Part shown: positions 1-8,113 of the stretch, piece by piece
Layout: every line of letters starts with the position of its first letter
Position numbering within the stretch: position 1 is the first letter of the stretch
DNA from: Pseudomonadota bacterium
Lineage (GTDB): Bacteria; Pseudomonadota; Gammaproteobacteria; Burkholderiales; SG8-39
NCBI GenBank assembly: GCA_021825225.1
Contig: JAKAIH010000101.1
Coordinates: 1-8,243, forward strand
DNA: 8,243 nucleotides
Direction of reading: 5' to 3'
Notes under the pieces: generated by a model
Databases searched by the model: none
Told to the model about the DNA's origin: nothing
Seen by the model: only the letters and a program-made list of their open reading frames with translations
Translations under genes and position numbers: made by a program

Positions 1-1
1 G

Positions 2-466
2 GCGGACGATCCCTATGCGCAGAGGGTGTTTTCCGAACTGCTGAATCAGGCGATCGCCGAAGCCGAGGCGATGTTCGACCACCCGATCAAGCAGTACGCT
101 CTGTTCAGGGAATTCGAAGCGAAGCTCGACGCGCGGAATACGGTGGGTGTGCCGGGCGTCCCCGATGTCTTCGATGGCAACCGCCATGCGCGCGCCTACT
201 ACGGCGCCATTCGTCTGACGTTGGGCGAGACAGCTTTCGCCGCATTGGACGCAGGCGCGCAGCGCGGATATGTCGAAGAAGCCTATGGCCTCGATCGCAT
301 CGTGCGCGATGCCATTGCCGAAAACTCGCTAAATCCGCAGAACATCGAAGCTGCCATCCGCAAAGGCGTGCTCCCCCGCTTGTTCGAGCGCATGGGTCTG
401 GACCATGCCAAAGCGGTGACGGAGCAGATCATCCAGATCACGCGGGTCGAATTGAGCCGCGGGTAA
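2..466 (+). CDS. hsdR: Type I restriction endonuclease subunit R (HsdR), C-terminal fragment
   Basis: This is the 3' end of a gene that starts before the window; the frame is open from base 2 and stops with TAA at 464-466, giving about 154 residues. HsdR is the motor and nuclease subunit of type I restriction-modification complexes, translocating DNA and cutting it away from the HsdS recognition site. Only the C-terminal helical region, which docks onto the methyltransferase core, is visible; the nuclease and DEAD-box helicase domains would lie upstream. The call rests on resemblance to HsdR C-termini: a helical stretch with HPIKQYALFREFE, then RKGVLPRLFERMGLDHAK, ending ITRVELSRG. No catalytic motif is present in this part, so the assignment is by family resemblance rather than active-site residues. 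A GTG at 26 is an internal valine, not a start. The following metallopeptidase gene begins 8 bases after the stop, which suggests one transcript. hsdM and hsdS are not in view. Confidence 0.82.
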   Translation, partial: ADDPYAQRVFSELLNQAIAEAEAMFDHPIKQYALFREFEAKLDARNTVGVPGVPDVFDGNRHARAYYGAIRLTLGETAFAALDAGAQRGYVEEAYGLDRIVRDAIAENSLNPQNIEAAIRKGVLPRLFERMGLDHAKAVTEQIIQITRVELSRG

Positions 467-474
467 GCAGCAGC

Positions 475-1224
475 GTGACTTTCATGAACGAGCGCGCGGA
501 ACATAGCGTGGTGTATGGCGGAGAGCGAATTCGCTACGTCATCCGCCGCCGGCCGGAGCGCAAGAGCCGCCGCGTGGCGATACACGTCGAGCCCGATGGC
601 CGGGTATTGGTCGATGCGCCAGCCGGCGCCTCTGCGCAAGACATCCGCGCTGCGGTATCCGCGCGCGTGCGTTGGATCTATGGGCACGTTGCCGCAGTCC
701 GCCAACGCTTGGCGCAAGCCATGCCGCGCGAGTATGTGAGCGGCGAGTCGTGGTTGTATCTGGGCCGGCGCTACCGGCTGAAGGTGTTGGTCGATGCTGG
801 CCAGCTGCCGGCGGTGCGGCTGAGCGGTCAGTATTTGACGGCGACCGTACCCGCTCGCGGTGGCGCCAATGTGCGAAAAGCGCTGGAAGCATGGTACCGC
901 GCGCGTGCTAAAGCGGTGCTGGCGGGGAGGCTCGATGTGGTTTCAGCTTCACTGCGCTGGGTGCGTGCGCCGCTGCCCGTACGCTTCCAGGCCATGAAGG
1001 TGCAATGGGGAAGCTGCTCACCGGCCGGACGGCTGACGCTGAATCCGCACTTGGTCAAGGCGCCGCGCGAGTGCATCGACTATGTCCTGCTGCACGAGTT
1101 GTGCCATCTGAAGGAGCACAACCATAGCCGCGGGTTTTATCGCTTGCTCGATATGTACATGCCGCAATGGCAGCAGCGCAAGTCGCGCCTCGACAGTCTG
1201 GCGGAGAGTCTGCTCAATTTCTGA
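475..1224 (+). CDS. YgjP/DUF45-family zinc metallopeptidase next to hsdR
   Basis: Predicted cytoplasmic zinc-dependent peptidase of the YgjP (DUF45, often labelled M48-like or SprT-like) family, 249 residues from GTG at 475. Substrate unknown. The N-terminal part (residues ~18-75) has the family's basic, beta-rich start and the 'VRWIYGHV' helix. The family motif WGSCS lies at 178-182. The zinc site HELCH is at 207-211, with H207 and H211 as ligands and E208 as catalytic base, followed by N216-H217-S218, whose histidine is the probable third ligand. No signal peptide or membrane segment is seen. An ATG at 484 (residue 4) is an equally plausible start; neither has a clear Shine-Dalgarno, so translation may be coupled to hsdR, whose stop is 8 bases before the GTG. 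The same family often follows hsdR in other type I loci, which suggests an accessory role in restriction, but that role is inference. The gene ends 21 bases before the convergent MBL gene. Confidence 0.9.
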   Translation: MTFMNERAEHSVVYGGERIRYVIRRRPERKSRRVAIHVEPDGRVLVDAPAGASAQDIRAAVSARVRWIYGHVAAVRQRLAQAMPREYVSGESWLYLGRRYRLKVLVDAGQLPAVRLSGQYLTATVPARGGANVRKALEAWYRARAKAVLAGRLDVVSASLRWVRAPLPVRFQAMKVQWGSCSPAGRLTLNPHLVKAPRECIDYVLLHELCHLKEHNHSRGFYRLLDMYMPQWQQRKSRLDSLAESLLNF

Positions 1225-1239
1225 GCGAGTCAGATGAGT

Positions 1240-1255
1240 GGCGGCCTAAGCCGCC
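1240..1255. other. Small inverted repeat at the convergent gene junction
   Basis: GGCGGC (1240-1245), a CTAA loop, and GCCGCC (1250-1255) form a perfect 6-bp stem with a 4-base loop. It covers the stop codon of the MBL gene (1246-1248 on the - strand) and lies 15 bases after the stop of the metallopeptidase gene. There is no T-tract on either side, so it is not a standard Rho-independent terminator. It could act as a weak bidirectional 3'-end hairpin between the converging transcripts, or be chance in GC-rich DNA. Confidence 0.35.
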
Positions 1256-2154
1256 AGCAGCCAGCCGTCCTCGAGCGTCAGCGCGCCGGCGCGCTGCAGA
1301 TCCCTGACCAAATACTCCTGCAACTCGGCGTCGGGCAGGCCGAGGAAGCGCCGGTTGATGTCGGCGTAAATGGGCCGCGCGGAAAGGAACTGCGGCAGGG
1401 CCGCCCGTTCGATCCGGCGGTGGATCATCAGCGAGAAGCTCAGCATGACCTTGAGCGCGTGGCGCGCGAGCTTGCCTGGGTCGCGCTCGTAGGCGTCCAG
1501 CCGCTGGAATGCGGTCTCGAGCGCGCGCCCGACTTCGCCGAAGGGCGCGCCGTGGCCGGGAATGACGCCCGCGACATCCAGGCGCGCTATCGTCTCCAGC
1601 GTCGCGCGCGTATCGGCAAAGGCACCCGGTTTGTCGATGAGTTCGGAAAAGATCAGGCCGAAGCCGTTCTGCCACAGGGCATCGCCCGAAATGAGGATGC
1701 GGGCTTCGGGGGCGTAATACATGAGCGCGTACGGGTCGTGGCCGGGCGCGGCGATCGCCTCCCAGTCCAGGCCGCCGAGGCTCAGGCGCTCGCCGGCGGA
1801 CAGGGTTTGGTCGAAAGCGAAGCGCTCGGCGCTCTGGCCGGTGTAGCCGAGCAGCAGCAGCCTGTCGTCCCAAGCCGCGATCGCAGGCGCTTCGCCCTCG
1901 GGTATGGCGATGCTGCAGCCATAGGCGCGCTGCACCGCGGCGTTGCCGCCCATGTGGTCAGAGTGGCAGTGCGTATTGATCAGGCGCGTGAGTGCTTTGC
2001 CGCCCAGCGCCTGTTCGAGCAGCGCGAGCGTCTGCGCCGCGTGCGCGACATAGCCGCTGTCGATCAGCGCGCAGCCGCCTGCGTCATGGAGCAGGATGTT
2101 GTTGCTGGACAGCCAGCCGCGCTGCAGCACCTGGATTTGCGGCGGCAGATTCAA
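1246..2154 (-). CDS. MBL-fold metallo-hydrolase (LACTB2-like) with winged-helix tail
   Basis: Metallo-beta-lactamase-fold hydrolase of 302 residues, probably cytoplasmic. The metal site is complete: H62-x-H64-x-D66-H67 (THCHSDHMGG), H139 (APGHD), D158 (SGDALW) and H201 (PGHG), so it should bind two metal ions. Residues ~230-302 resemble the winged-helix domain found at the end of LACTB2-type and related hydrolases. The substrate cannot be read from sequence; a thioester, lactone or other ester hydrolase would fit the operon, while a nuclease as in human LACTB2 is also possible. The chosen start is TTG at 2154, because it overlaps the TGA of the DUF1289 gene as TTGA, in line with the two ATGA junctions upstream, and leaves a usual N-terminus. 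No strong Shine-Dalgarno is seen, which fits translational coupling. A GTG at residue 9 is a less likely alternative. It is the last gene of the liu cluster and stops 21 bases from the convergent metallopeptidase gene. Confidence 0.9.
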   Translation of the reverse strand: MNLPPQIQVLQRGWLSSNNILLHDAGGCALIDSGYVAHAAQTLALLEQALGGKALTRLINTHCHSDHMGGNAAVQRAYGCSIAIPEGEAPAIAAWDDRLLLLGYTGQSAERFAFDQTLSAGERLSLGGLDWEAIAAPGHDPYALMYYAPEARILISGDALWQNGFGLIFSELIDKPGAFADTRATLETIARLDVAGVIPGHGAPFGEVGRALETAFQRLDAYERDPGKLARHALKVMLSFSLMIHRRIERAALPQFLSARPIYADINRRFLGLPDAELQEYLVRDLQRAGALTLEDGWLLAA

Positions 2155-2348
2155 AGCTTGGTTTTTCGCGCCGCCAGCCGCGTCAGCACGGCGCGTTTTT
2201 CCGCCGCGCTGTAGGCCGACCAGCAGGCGATTTCTTCGAGCGTGCGCCGGCAGCCTTCGCAGTAGCCGCTCGCCGCGTCCATGCGGCAGACATTGATGCA
2301 GGGCGAGGCGACTTCCGTCTCCTGCGCCGGCGCTGTAACCGAGTTCAT
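2151..2348 (-). CDS. DUF1289 small cysteine-rich protein (YdhL-like, putative Fe-S)
   Basis: Complete 65-residue protein of the DUF1289 family, sometimes annotated as a predicted Fe-S protein (YdhL-like). The diagnostic pattern is visible: S15-P-C17-I-N-V-C21, then Y29-C30-E-G-C33-R-R, then the '[14 protein letters not shown]' helix with C42 and W43. C17, C21, C30 and C33 form a plausible four-cysteine metal or cluster site; no biochemical function is established for the family that I can cite. The first 14 residues look disordered. Both ends overlap neighbours by 4 bases: its ATG shares ATGA with the stop of HMG-CoA lyase, and its TGA shares TTGA with the TTG start of the MBL gene. It must therefore be co-translated with the leucine-degradation genes. 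The frame stays open far upstream inside liuE, but the overlap and the family's usual N-terminus fix the start at 2348. A redox or metal-related helper is only a guess. Confidence 0.9.
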   Translation of the reverse strand: MNSVTAPAQETEVASPCINVCRMDAASGYCEGCRRTLEEIACWSAYSAAEKRAVLTRLAARKTKL

Positions 2349-3253
2349 TGCGTTCGTCTCGCGGCCAGCGCCCGCGCCACCTTGGAACTCGGTTCGCGCC
2401 CGAGCTGCGCGCAGATGAAGCTGCCGGCTTCGAACACCCGGTCGAGGTCGACGCCGGTGCTTATGCCCAGGCCATCGAGCAGATACAGCACGTCTTCGGT
2501 GGCGACATTGCCCGAGGCGCCCTTGGCATAGGGACAGCCGCCCAGGCCGGCGACCGAGCTGTCGATGGTGGTCACGCCGAGCTCCAGCGCCGCATACAGA
2601 TTGGCCAGGGCCTGGCCGTAGGTGTCGTGAAAGTGCACCGCGAGCTTTTCCATCGGCACGGCGATCGCGACCGTGGCGAGCATCGCCTGGATCTTCCCCG
2701 GCGTGCCTGTGCCTATGGTGTCGCCCAGCGAGATTTCGTAGCAGCCCATGCGATCGAGTTCCGCCGCGACTTCGGCTACCGCCGCAGGCTCGACCGCGCC
2801 CTGATAGGGGCAGCCCGCGACGCAGGAGACGTAGCCGCGCACGCGCAGGCCGCGGCGCTGCGCTTCCTGCACCACCGGCTCGAAGCGCGCCAGGCTCTCG
2901 GCGATGGAACAGTTGATGTTCTTTTGGCTGAACGCTTCCGAGGCGGCGCCGAACACGGCGATCTCCTCGGCTCCCGCGGCCAGCGCCGCTTCGAAGCCCT
3001 TGAGGTTGGGCACCAGCACCGGATAGGCGACGCCCGGTTTTTTGCGGATGCCGGCCATGACTGCGGCGTTGTCGGCCATCTGCGGCACCCACTTCGGCGA
3101 AACGAAAGCGGTGGCCTCGATCGCGCGCAGGCCGGCATCGGCAAGGCGGTGGATCAGCTCGATCTTGACCGCGGCCGGCACCACGCCGGGCTCGTTCTGC
3201 AGGCCGTCGCGCGGGCCGACTTCGACTATGCGTACTTTTTCGGGCAGCGTCAT
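2345..3253 (-). CDS. liuE: Hydroxymethylglutaryl-CoA lyase
   Basis: Cleaves 3-hydroxy-3-methylglutaryl-CoA to acetyl-CoA and acetoacetate, the last step of leucine degradation (also called mvaB). It has 302 residues and one DRE-TIM/HMGL-like TIM barrel. Visible motifs are [11 protein letters not shown] (11-21) with catalytic R15 and D16, the metal-binding H207 and H209 in VHFHDTYGQ, and the family signature [14 protein letters not shown] with catalytic C240, followed by N249. These fall at a constant offset of 26 from the human enzyme's R41, D42, H233, H235, C266 and N275, so the active site is intact and ungapped. Length matches bacterial relatives; no targeting peptide is present, so it is cytosolic. 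The ATG overlaps the TGA of liuD (ATGA), and its own TGA overlaps the DUF1289 start in the same way. This points to translational coupling, and no strong Shine-Dalgarno is seen. Confidence 0.97.
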   Translation of the reverse strand: MTLPEKVRIVEVGPRDGLQNEPGVVPAAVKIELIHRLADAGLRAIEATAFVSPKWVPQMADNAAVMAGIRKKPGVAYPVLVPNLKGFEAALAAGAEEIAVFGAASEAFSQKNINCSIAESLARFEPVVQEAQRRGLRVRGYVSCVAGCPYQGAVEPAAVAEVAAELDRMGCYEISLGDTIGTGTPGKIQAMLATVAIAVPMEKLAVHFHDTYGQALANLYAALELGVTTIDSSVAGLGGCPYAKGASGNVATEDVLYLLDGLGISTGVDLDRVFEAGSFICAQLGREPSSKVARALAARRTQ

Positions 3254-5283
3254 GGATTTGCAGCCTGGTCCTGCTCCAGTTCGAAGCCGAGCAGTTCGGC
3301 GCCGTCGACGACTTGCTCGCCGACTTTGTAATGGATTTCTTTAACCGTGCCGCGCCCCGGCGCGATGATCGTGTGCTCCATTTTCATCGCTTCCAGGATG
3401 ATCAGCGGCGTGCCTTTTTCGACCTTGGCTCCGGCGCCGGTCAGCACCGCAATGATCTTGCCCGGCATGGGCGCGGCGAGGCTGCCGCCATGCGTGCCGG
3501 TGTCGATCTCGTGCAGGGCCGGATCGTGCAGTTCCAGCCGGTAGCGCGTGCCGCGGAAAAATACGTCGAGCATGGGCCCCGAGCGCAGCACATTGGCCTG
3601 CAGCACCGCGTCCTCCAGCCAGGCAGTGAGGCTGCCGTCGGCCTGCCAGTCGCCGCTGAGCGTACGCCTGCCCCCGGGGAGTTCGAGTTCGAAGCGCCCC
3701 GGGCGGTAATGCGCGGTGACCGCCTGTTCGCGCTCTCCCTGGCGGAATACCAGGATGTGATGATTGTCCTGGTTCAGGCGCCAGCCGTCGCACGCGCCCC
3801 AGGGCGAGCAGGGATCGCCCGAGGCCGCGGCGCTGTCTTGCGCGCGGCGCTCGATCGCGAGCAGCTCCGCCAGCGCCGCGAGCGCCAGCACTTCGTCGCC
3901 CGCAAGCGGCGGCGCCGGCATGAGCAGCTCGCGGTTGCGCTCGATCAGACCGGTATCCAGATCGGCGCTCGCAAACGCTTCGCACGCGACGAGGCGCGCG
4001 AGGAATTCGGTATTGGTGGTGACACCGACCACCTGGAACTGCTCCAGTGCGCTGCGCATGCGTGCGAGTGCCGATTCGCGGTCCGCATCCCAGACGATCA
4101 GTTTGGCGATCATCGGGTCGTAGAAAGGCGTGATCGCGTCGCCTGCGCGCACCCCGGTGTCGATGCGCACATGGCGCGACTCGGCCGGCGCGCCGAGGTG
4201 GCTGATGCGCCCGGTGGAGGGCAGGAAATTCTTCGCCGGGTCCTCGGCATAGATGCGCGCTTCCAGCGCATGGCCGTTGATCGCGAGTTCGTCCTGGGCG
4301 CGCGGCAGCGGCTCGCCTGCGGCCACGCGCAGCTGCCATTCCACCAGATCGAGGCCGGTGATCATTTCGGTCACCGGGTGCTCCACCTGCAGGCGGGTGT
4401 TCATTTCCATGAAATAGAACGTGCCGGCGCGCTTGCCCTCGCCAGGCTCGGCGATGAATTCCACCGTGCCGGCGCCCACGTAGCCGATGGCCTTGGCCGC
4501 GGCGACCGCCGCCTCGCCCATGCTGTTGCGCCGCGTCTGGCTCATGCCCGGCGCCGGCGCCTCTTCCAGCACTTTCTGGTGGCGCCGCTGCACCGAGCAG
4601 TCGCGCTCGAACAGGTAGAGCGCATTGCCCCGGGTGTCGGCGAACACCTGGATCTCGATGTGGCGCGGCCGCGTCAGGTATTTTTCCAGCAGCACGCGCT
4701 CGTCGCCGAAGCTCGCCTTGGATTCGCGCTGGCAGGAGGCGAGCGCGGCGGCGAAATCCGCGGCTTTTTCGACAATGCGCATGCCCTTGCCGCCGCCCCC
4801 GGCGGAGGCCTTGATCAGCACCGGGTAGCCTATCCTGTCCGCCTCTTGCTGCAGCCGCTGTGCGTCCTGCGCCGCGCCGTGATAGCCGGGCACCAGCGGC
4901 ACGCCGGCCTTGCCCATGATGTCCTTGGCGGCGCTTTTGCTGCCCATGGCGCGGATGGCCGCGGGCGGCGGGCCGATGAATACCAGTCCCGCCTTGGTGC
5001 AGGCCTCGGCGAACTCCGCGTTTTCCGACAGGAAACCGTAGCCCGGATGGATCGCCTCGGCGCCGCACTTCTTCGCCGTCTCCAGGATTTTTTCGCCGCG
5101 CAGGTAGCTGTCCCTGGCCGCGGCCGGCCCGATGCAATAGGCCTCGTCGGCCAGATCCACGTGGCGCGCGCCGGCGTCGGCTTCGGAATACACGGCCACG
5201 CATTTCACGCCGAGGCGCTGCGCGGTCTTGATCACGCGGCAGGCGATTTCGCCGCGGTTGGCGATCAGGATTTTCTTGAACAT
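3250..5283 (-). CDS. liuD: Methylcrotonyl-CoA carboxylase, biotin-carrying alpha subunit
   Basis: Biotin carboxylase plus biotin carrier subunit of 3-methylcrotonyl-CoA carboxylase (also mccA), 677 residues. It charges biotin with CO2 using ATP and delivers it to the beta subunit LiuB. Domains in order: biotin carboxylase N-domain (from [11 protein letters not shown], residues 7-17), ATP-grasp with glycine loop GGGGKGM (162-168), the [13 protein letters not shown] active-site segment (294-306), the C-terminal carboxylase domain to ~445, a BT-type linker domain ~450-600, and a biotinyl domain. The biotinylation site is EAMKM with K634, 43 residues from the end. Propionyl- and geranyl-CoA carboxylase alpha subunits look alike; the neighbouring lyase and hydratase decide for methylcrotonyl-CoA. 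The ATG at 5283 is preceded by GGTGG seven bases upstream (5291-5295 on the + strand), a fair ribosome site. It is separated from liuC by 271 bases containing three hairpins, unlike the overlapped genes downstream of it. Confidence 0.96.
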   Translation of the reverse strand: MFKKILIANRGEIACRVIKTAQRLGVKCVAVYSEADAGARHVDLADEAYCIGPAAARDSYLRGEKILETAKKCGAEAIHPGYGFLSENAEFAEACTKAGLVFIGPPPAAIRAMGSKSAAKDIMGKAGVPLVPGYHGAAQDAQRLQQEADRIGYPVLIKASAGGGGKGMRIVEKAADFAAALASCQRESKASFGDERVLLEKYLTRPRHIEIQVFADTRGNALYLFERDCSVQRRHQKVLEEAPAPGMSQTRRNSMGEAAVAAAKAIGYVGAGTVEFIAEPGEGKRAGTFYFMEMNTRLQVEHPVTEMITGLDLVEWQLRVAAGEPLPRAQDELAINGHALEARIYAEDPAKNFLPSTGRISHLGAPAESRHVRIDTGVRAGDAITPFYDPMIAKLIVWDADRESALARMRSALEQFQVVGVTTNTEFLARLVACEAFASADLDTGLIERNRELLMPAPPLAGDEVLALAALAELLAIERRAQDSAAASGDPCSPWGACDGWRLNQDNHHILVFRQGEREQAVTAHYRPGRFELELPGGRRTLSGDWQADGSLTAWLEDAVLQANVLRSGPMLDVFFRGTRYRLELHDPALHEIDTGTHGGSLAAPMPGKIIAVLTGAGAKVEKGTPLIILEAMKMEHTIIAPGRGTVKEIHYKVGEQVVDGAELLGFELEQDQAANP

Positions 5284-5331
5284 CTTGTCACCACCAAGGT
5301 CATGAACGGCGTTGCGCGCTGCGCGCGCCAG

Positions 5332-5376
5332 CCGTGATTTCCGGACGGATCAAAAGCATCCGTCCGGAAATCACGG
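5332..5376. repeat. Palindromic repeat H1, 19-bp perfect stem
   Basis: A perfect 19-bp inverted repeat: left arm 5332-5350, 7-base loop CAAAAGC (5351-5357), right arm 5358-5376. The inner stem reads CCGGACGGAT on the + strand, with ATCCGTCCGG opposite. It lies 49 bases before the liuD start in the liuC-liuD spacer. No T-run follows on either strand, so a Rho-independent terminator is unlikely. The core and loop resemble the third hairpin (5467-5490), so it is probably a REP/BIME-like element or an mRNA-stabilising stem-loop within the operon. Confidence 0.85.
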
Positions 5377-5415
5377 TTATGAATAAACACGATGGCAGCG
5401 CGAGGCTTTATACAA

Positions 5416-5465
5416 GATCGCCGATTGCGCACGGATGAGAACCCATCCGTGCGCAATCGGCGATC
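5416..5465. repeat. Palindromic repeat H2, 22-bp perfect stem
   Basis: A perfect 22-bp inverted repeat: left arm 5416-5437, 6-base loop AGAACC (5438-5443), right arm 5444-5465. The inner stem reads GCGCACGGATG with CATCCGTGCGC opposite. It shares GATT...ACGGAT (and the mirrored ATCCGT...AATC) with H1, but the middle of the stem differs on both arms in a compensating way, so pairing is kept while sequence drifts. That is the mark of a structure under selection or of related mobile palindromes. There is no adjacent T-tract. Confidence 0.85.
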
Positions 5466-5466
5466 C

Positions 5467-5490
5467 GCGCGGACGGCTTTTCGTCCGCGC
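5467..5490. repeat. Palindromic repeat H3, 9-bp perfect stem
   Basis: Inverted repeat with arms GCGCGGACG (5467-5475) and CGTCCGCGC (5482-5490) and loop GCTTTT. It starts one base after H2 ends. On the - strand its loop is AAAAGC, the same as the H1 loop on the + strand, flanked by the same GGACG/CGTCC stem. H3 therefore looks like a shorter copy of H1 in the opposite orientation. The rest of the liuC-liuD spacer (5284-5331, 5377-5415 and 5491-5554) holds no gene, and I see no convincing promoter in it. Confidence 0.75.
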
Positions 5491-5554
5491 AATGTCGCCA
5501 CTCTGCAACAGCGGCGCCGCAATTTGCATCGGTGCATATTGAGGAAATCTCGCA

Positions 5555-6397
5555 TCAACGCTTGCTCGCCCTGGTCTTCTTTGCCTTGGGTTCCTTGGTG
5601 TCCTGCGTCTTTATTTCGGCCCACGAAGGTTTGCGCTTTTCGAGGAAGGAGCGCACGCCCTCCTTGCCGTCGGCGGAGGCGCGCGCCGCGGCGATGCGCG
5701 CGGCGGTATCGGCGATCATGTCAGGGTCGATGGCGCCGTGCGCGACGCGGCGGATCAGTTCCTTGCTCGCCGCGATCGCGGCCGGGCTTGCCTCAAGCAG
5801 GCGACTGAGCAGGGTGTTCACGCTGGCGTCGAGTTCCTCCGTCGTGGCGAGGTCGTGCACCATGCCGATGCGGAAGGCCTCGGCGGCGGTGAAGCGTTCG
5901 GCGCTGAGGAAGTAGCGCCGCGCATGGCGCTCGCCCATGGCGGCGACCACGTAGGGGCTGATGGTGGCAGCGGTCAGCCCGAGCTTGACTTCGGACAGGC
6001 AGAACTCGGCCTCCTGCGCCGCGACTGCGATGTCGCAGGCCGCGACCAGGCCCATGCCACCGGCGAAGGCCGCCCCGTGCACGCGCGCGACCGTCGGCTT
6101 CTTCATCATGTAAATGGTGTTCAGCATCGTGGCCAGGCCCATCGCGTCGGCGCGGTTCTCCTTCTCGTTGTAGCCCGACATTTTTTTCATCCAGTTGAGG
6201 TCGGCACCGGCGCAGAACGCCGGCCCGTGCCCGGCCAGCACCACCGCACGCAGGCCCGGGTCCGCATCCGCGGCCCGGAATGCCTGCGTCAGCTCGGCGA
6301 TCATGGTTTCGTTGAAGGCGTTGCGCACCTCCGGGCGGTTCATCCAGATCACGCTGACGCCGTGCACCGTGGCGACTTCCAGGGTTTTGTATTTCAT
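5555..6397 (-). CDS. liuC: Methylglutaconyl-CoA hydratase (enoyl-CoA hydratase/isomerase family)
   Basis: Crotonase-fold hydratase of 280 residues; in this operon it should hydrate 3-methylglutaconyl-CoA to HMG-CoA between the carboxylase and the lyase. Visible are the N-terminal strand ending WMNRPEVRNAFN (18-29), the CoA/oxyanion segment FCAGADL (61-67), the second oxyanion loop HGAAFAGGMGL (107-117) and the conserved glutamate E136 in CLSEVKLGL. The first catalytic glutamate of classical enoyl-CoA hydratases is replaced by G116, exactly 20 residues before E136; this single-glutamate form with the 'ISPYV' segment is, from memory, usual for LiuC-type proteins. The usual end (KRKPSW, 254-259) is followed by an extra basic tail to residue 280. 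The start is ATG at 6397 because AAGGA sits 7 bases before it (6405-6409) and it gives the normal N-terminus; the frame stays open further upstream inside liuB. Its start is 35 bases after the liuB stop. Other crotonase activities cannot be excluded by sequence alone. Confidence 0.92.
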   Translation of the reverse strand: MKYKTLEVATVHGVSVIWMNRPEVRNAFNETMIAELTQAFRAADADPGLRAVVLAGHGPAFCAGADLNWMKKMSGYNEKENRADAMGLATMLNTIYMMKKPTVARVHGAAFAGGMGLVAACDIAVAAQEAEFCLSEVKLGLTAATISPYVVAAMGERHARRYFLSAERFTAAEAFRIGMVHDLATTEELDASVNTLLSRLLEASPAAIAASKELIRRVAHGAIDPDMIADTAARIAAARASADGKEGVRSFLEKRKPSWAEIKTQDTKEPKAKKTRASKR

Positions 6398-6432
6398 GGT
6401 TTCGTCCTTGGTCCGGTGGATGGATGCGGCCA

Positions 6433-8040
<1,608 letters not shown>

Positions 8041-8104
8041 GGCTGGCGGCAGGGGAAAGGGATTTCGCGGGAATGTCGAAGCGGGTCGCGTGCCCGAAAA
8101 ATGC

Positions 8105-8113
8105 ATTATAGCA
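8105..8113 (-). promoter_or_regulatory. Predicted extended -10 promoter for the liu operon
   Basis: On the - strand the sequence reads TGCTATAAT: a perfect sigma-70 TATAAT hexamer (8105-8110) with the TG of an extended -10 (8112-8113). The best -35 candidate at 16-bp spacing is CGGATA (8127-8132), only three of six matches, which is tolerable with an extended -10. Transcription would begin near 8098, leaving a leader of roughly 58 bases before liuB. It stands out as a short AT-rich spot in very GC-rich DNA. Two GCCGGC copies (8118-8123 and 8134-8139) flank the -35 region and could be an operator, but the evidence is weak. Confidence 0.6.

Noticed and set aside
1234..2214. Long + strand frame opposite the MBL gene.
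   Set aside because: Antisense shadow; the - strand product carries every MBL metal ligand, while this frame has no recognisable motif.
3313..5337. Long 674-codon + strand frame opposite liuD.
   Set aside because: It is the antisense shadow of a long GC-rich gene; the - strand protein matches the biotin carboxylase family end to end with all motifs.
5377..5415. AT-richer stretch between H1 and H2 with TATAAA-like sequence on the - strand as a liuD promoter.
   Set aside because: The only TATAAA lies next to the H2 stem with no acceptable -35 hexamer at 16-18 bp; not strong enough to call.
5332..5490. The hairpins as Rho-independent terminators or as a CRISPR array.
   Set aside because: No T-tract follows any stem on either strand, and the units are palindromes of unequal length without regular spacers.
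5265..5624. A 119-codon - strand frame across the liuC-liuD spacer.
   Set aside because: It overlaps the ends of both real genes in another frame, and its residues are mostly translated palindromes (similar RADRRLRTDGF-like strings); no protein family is apparent.
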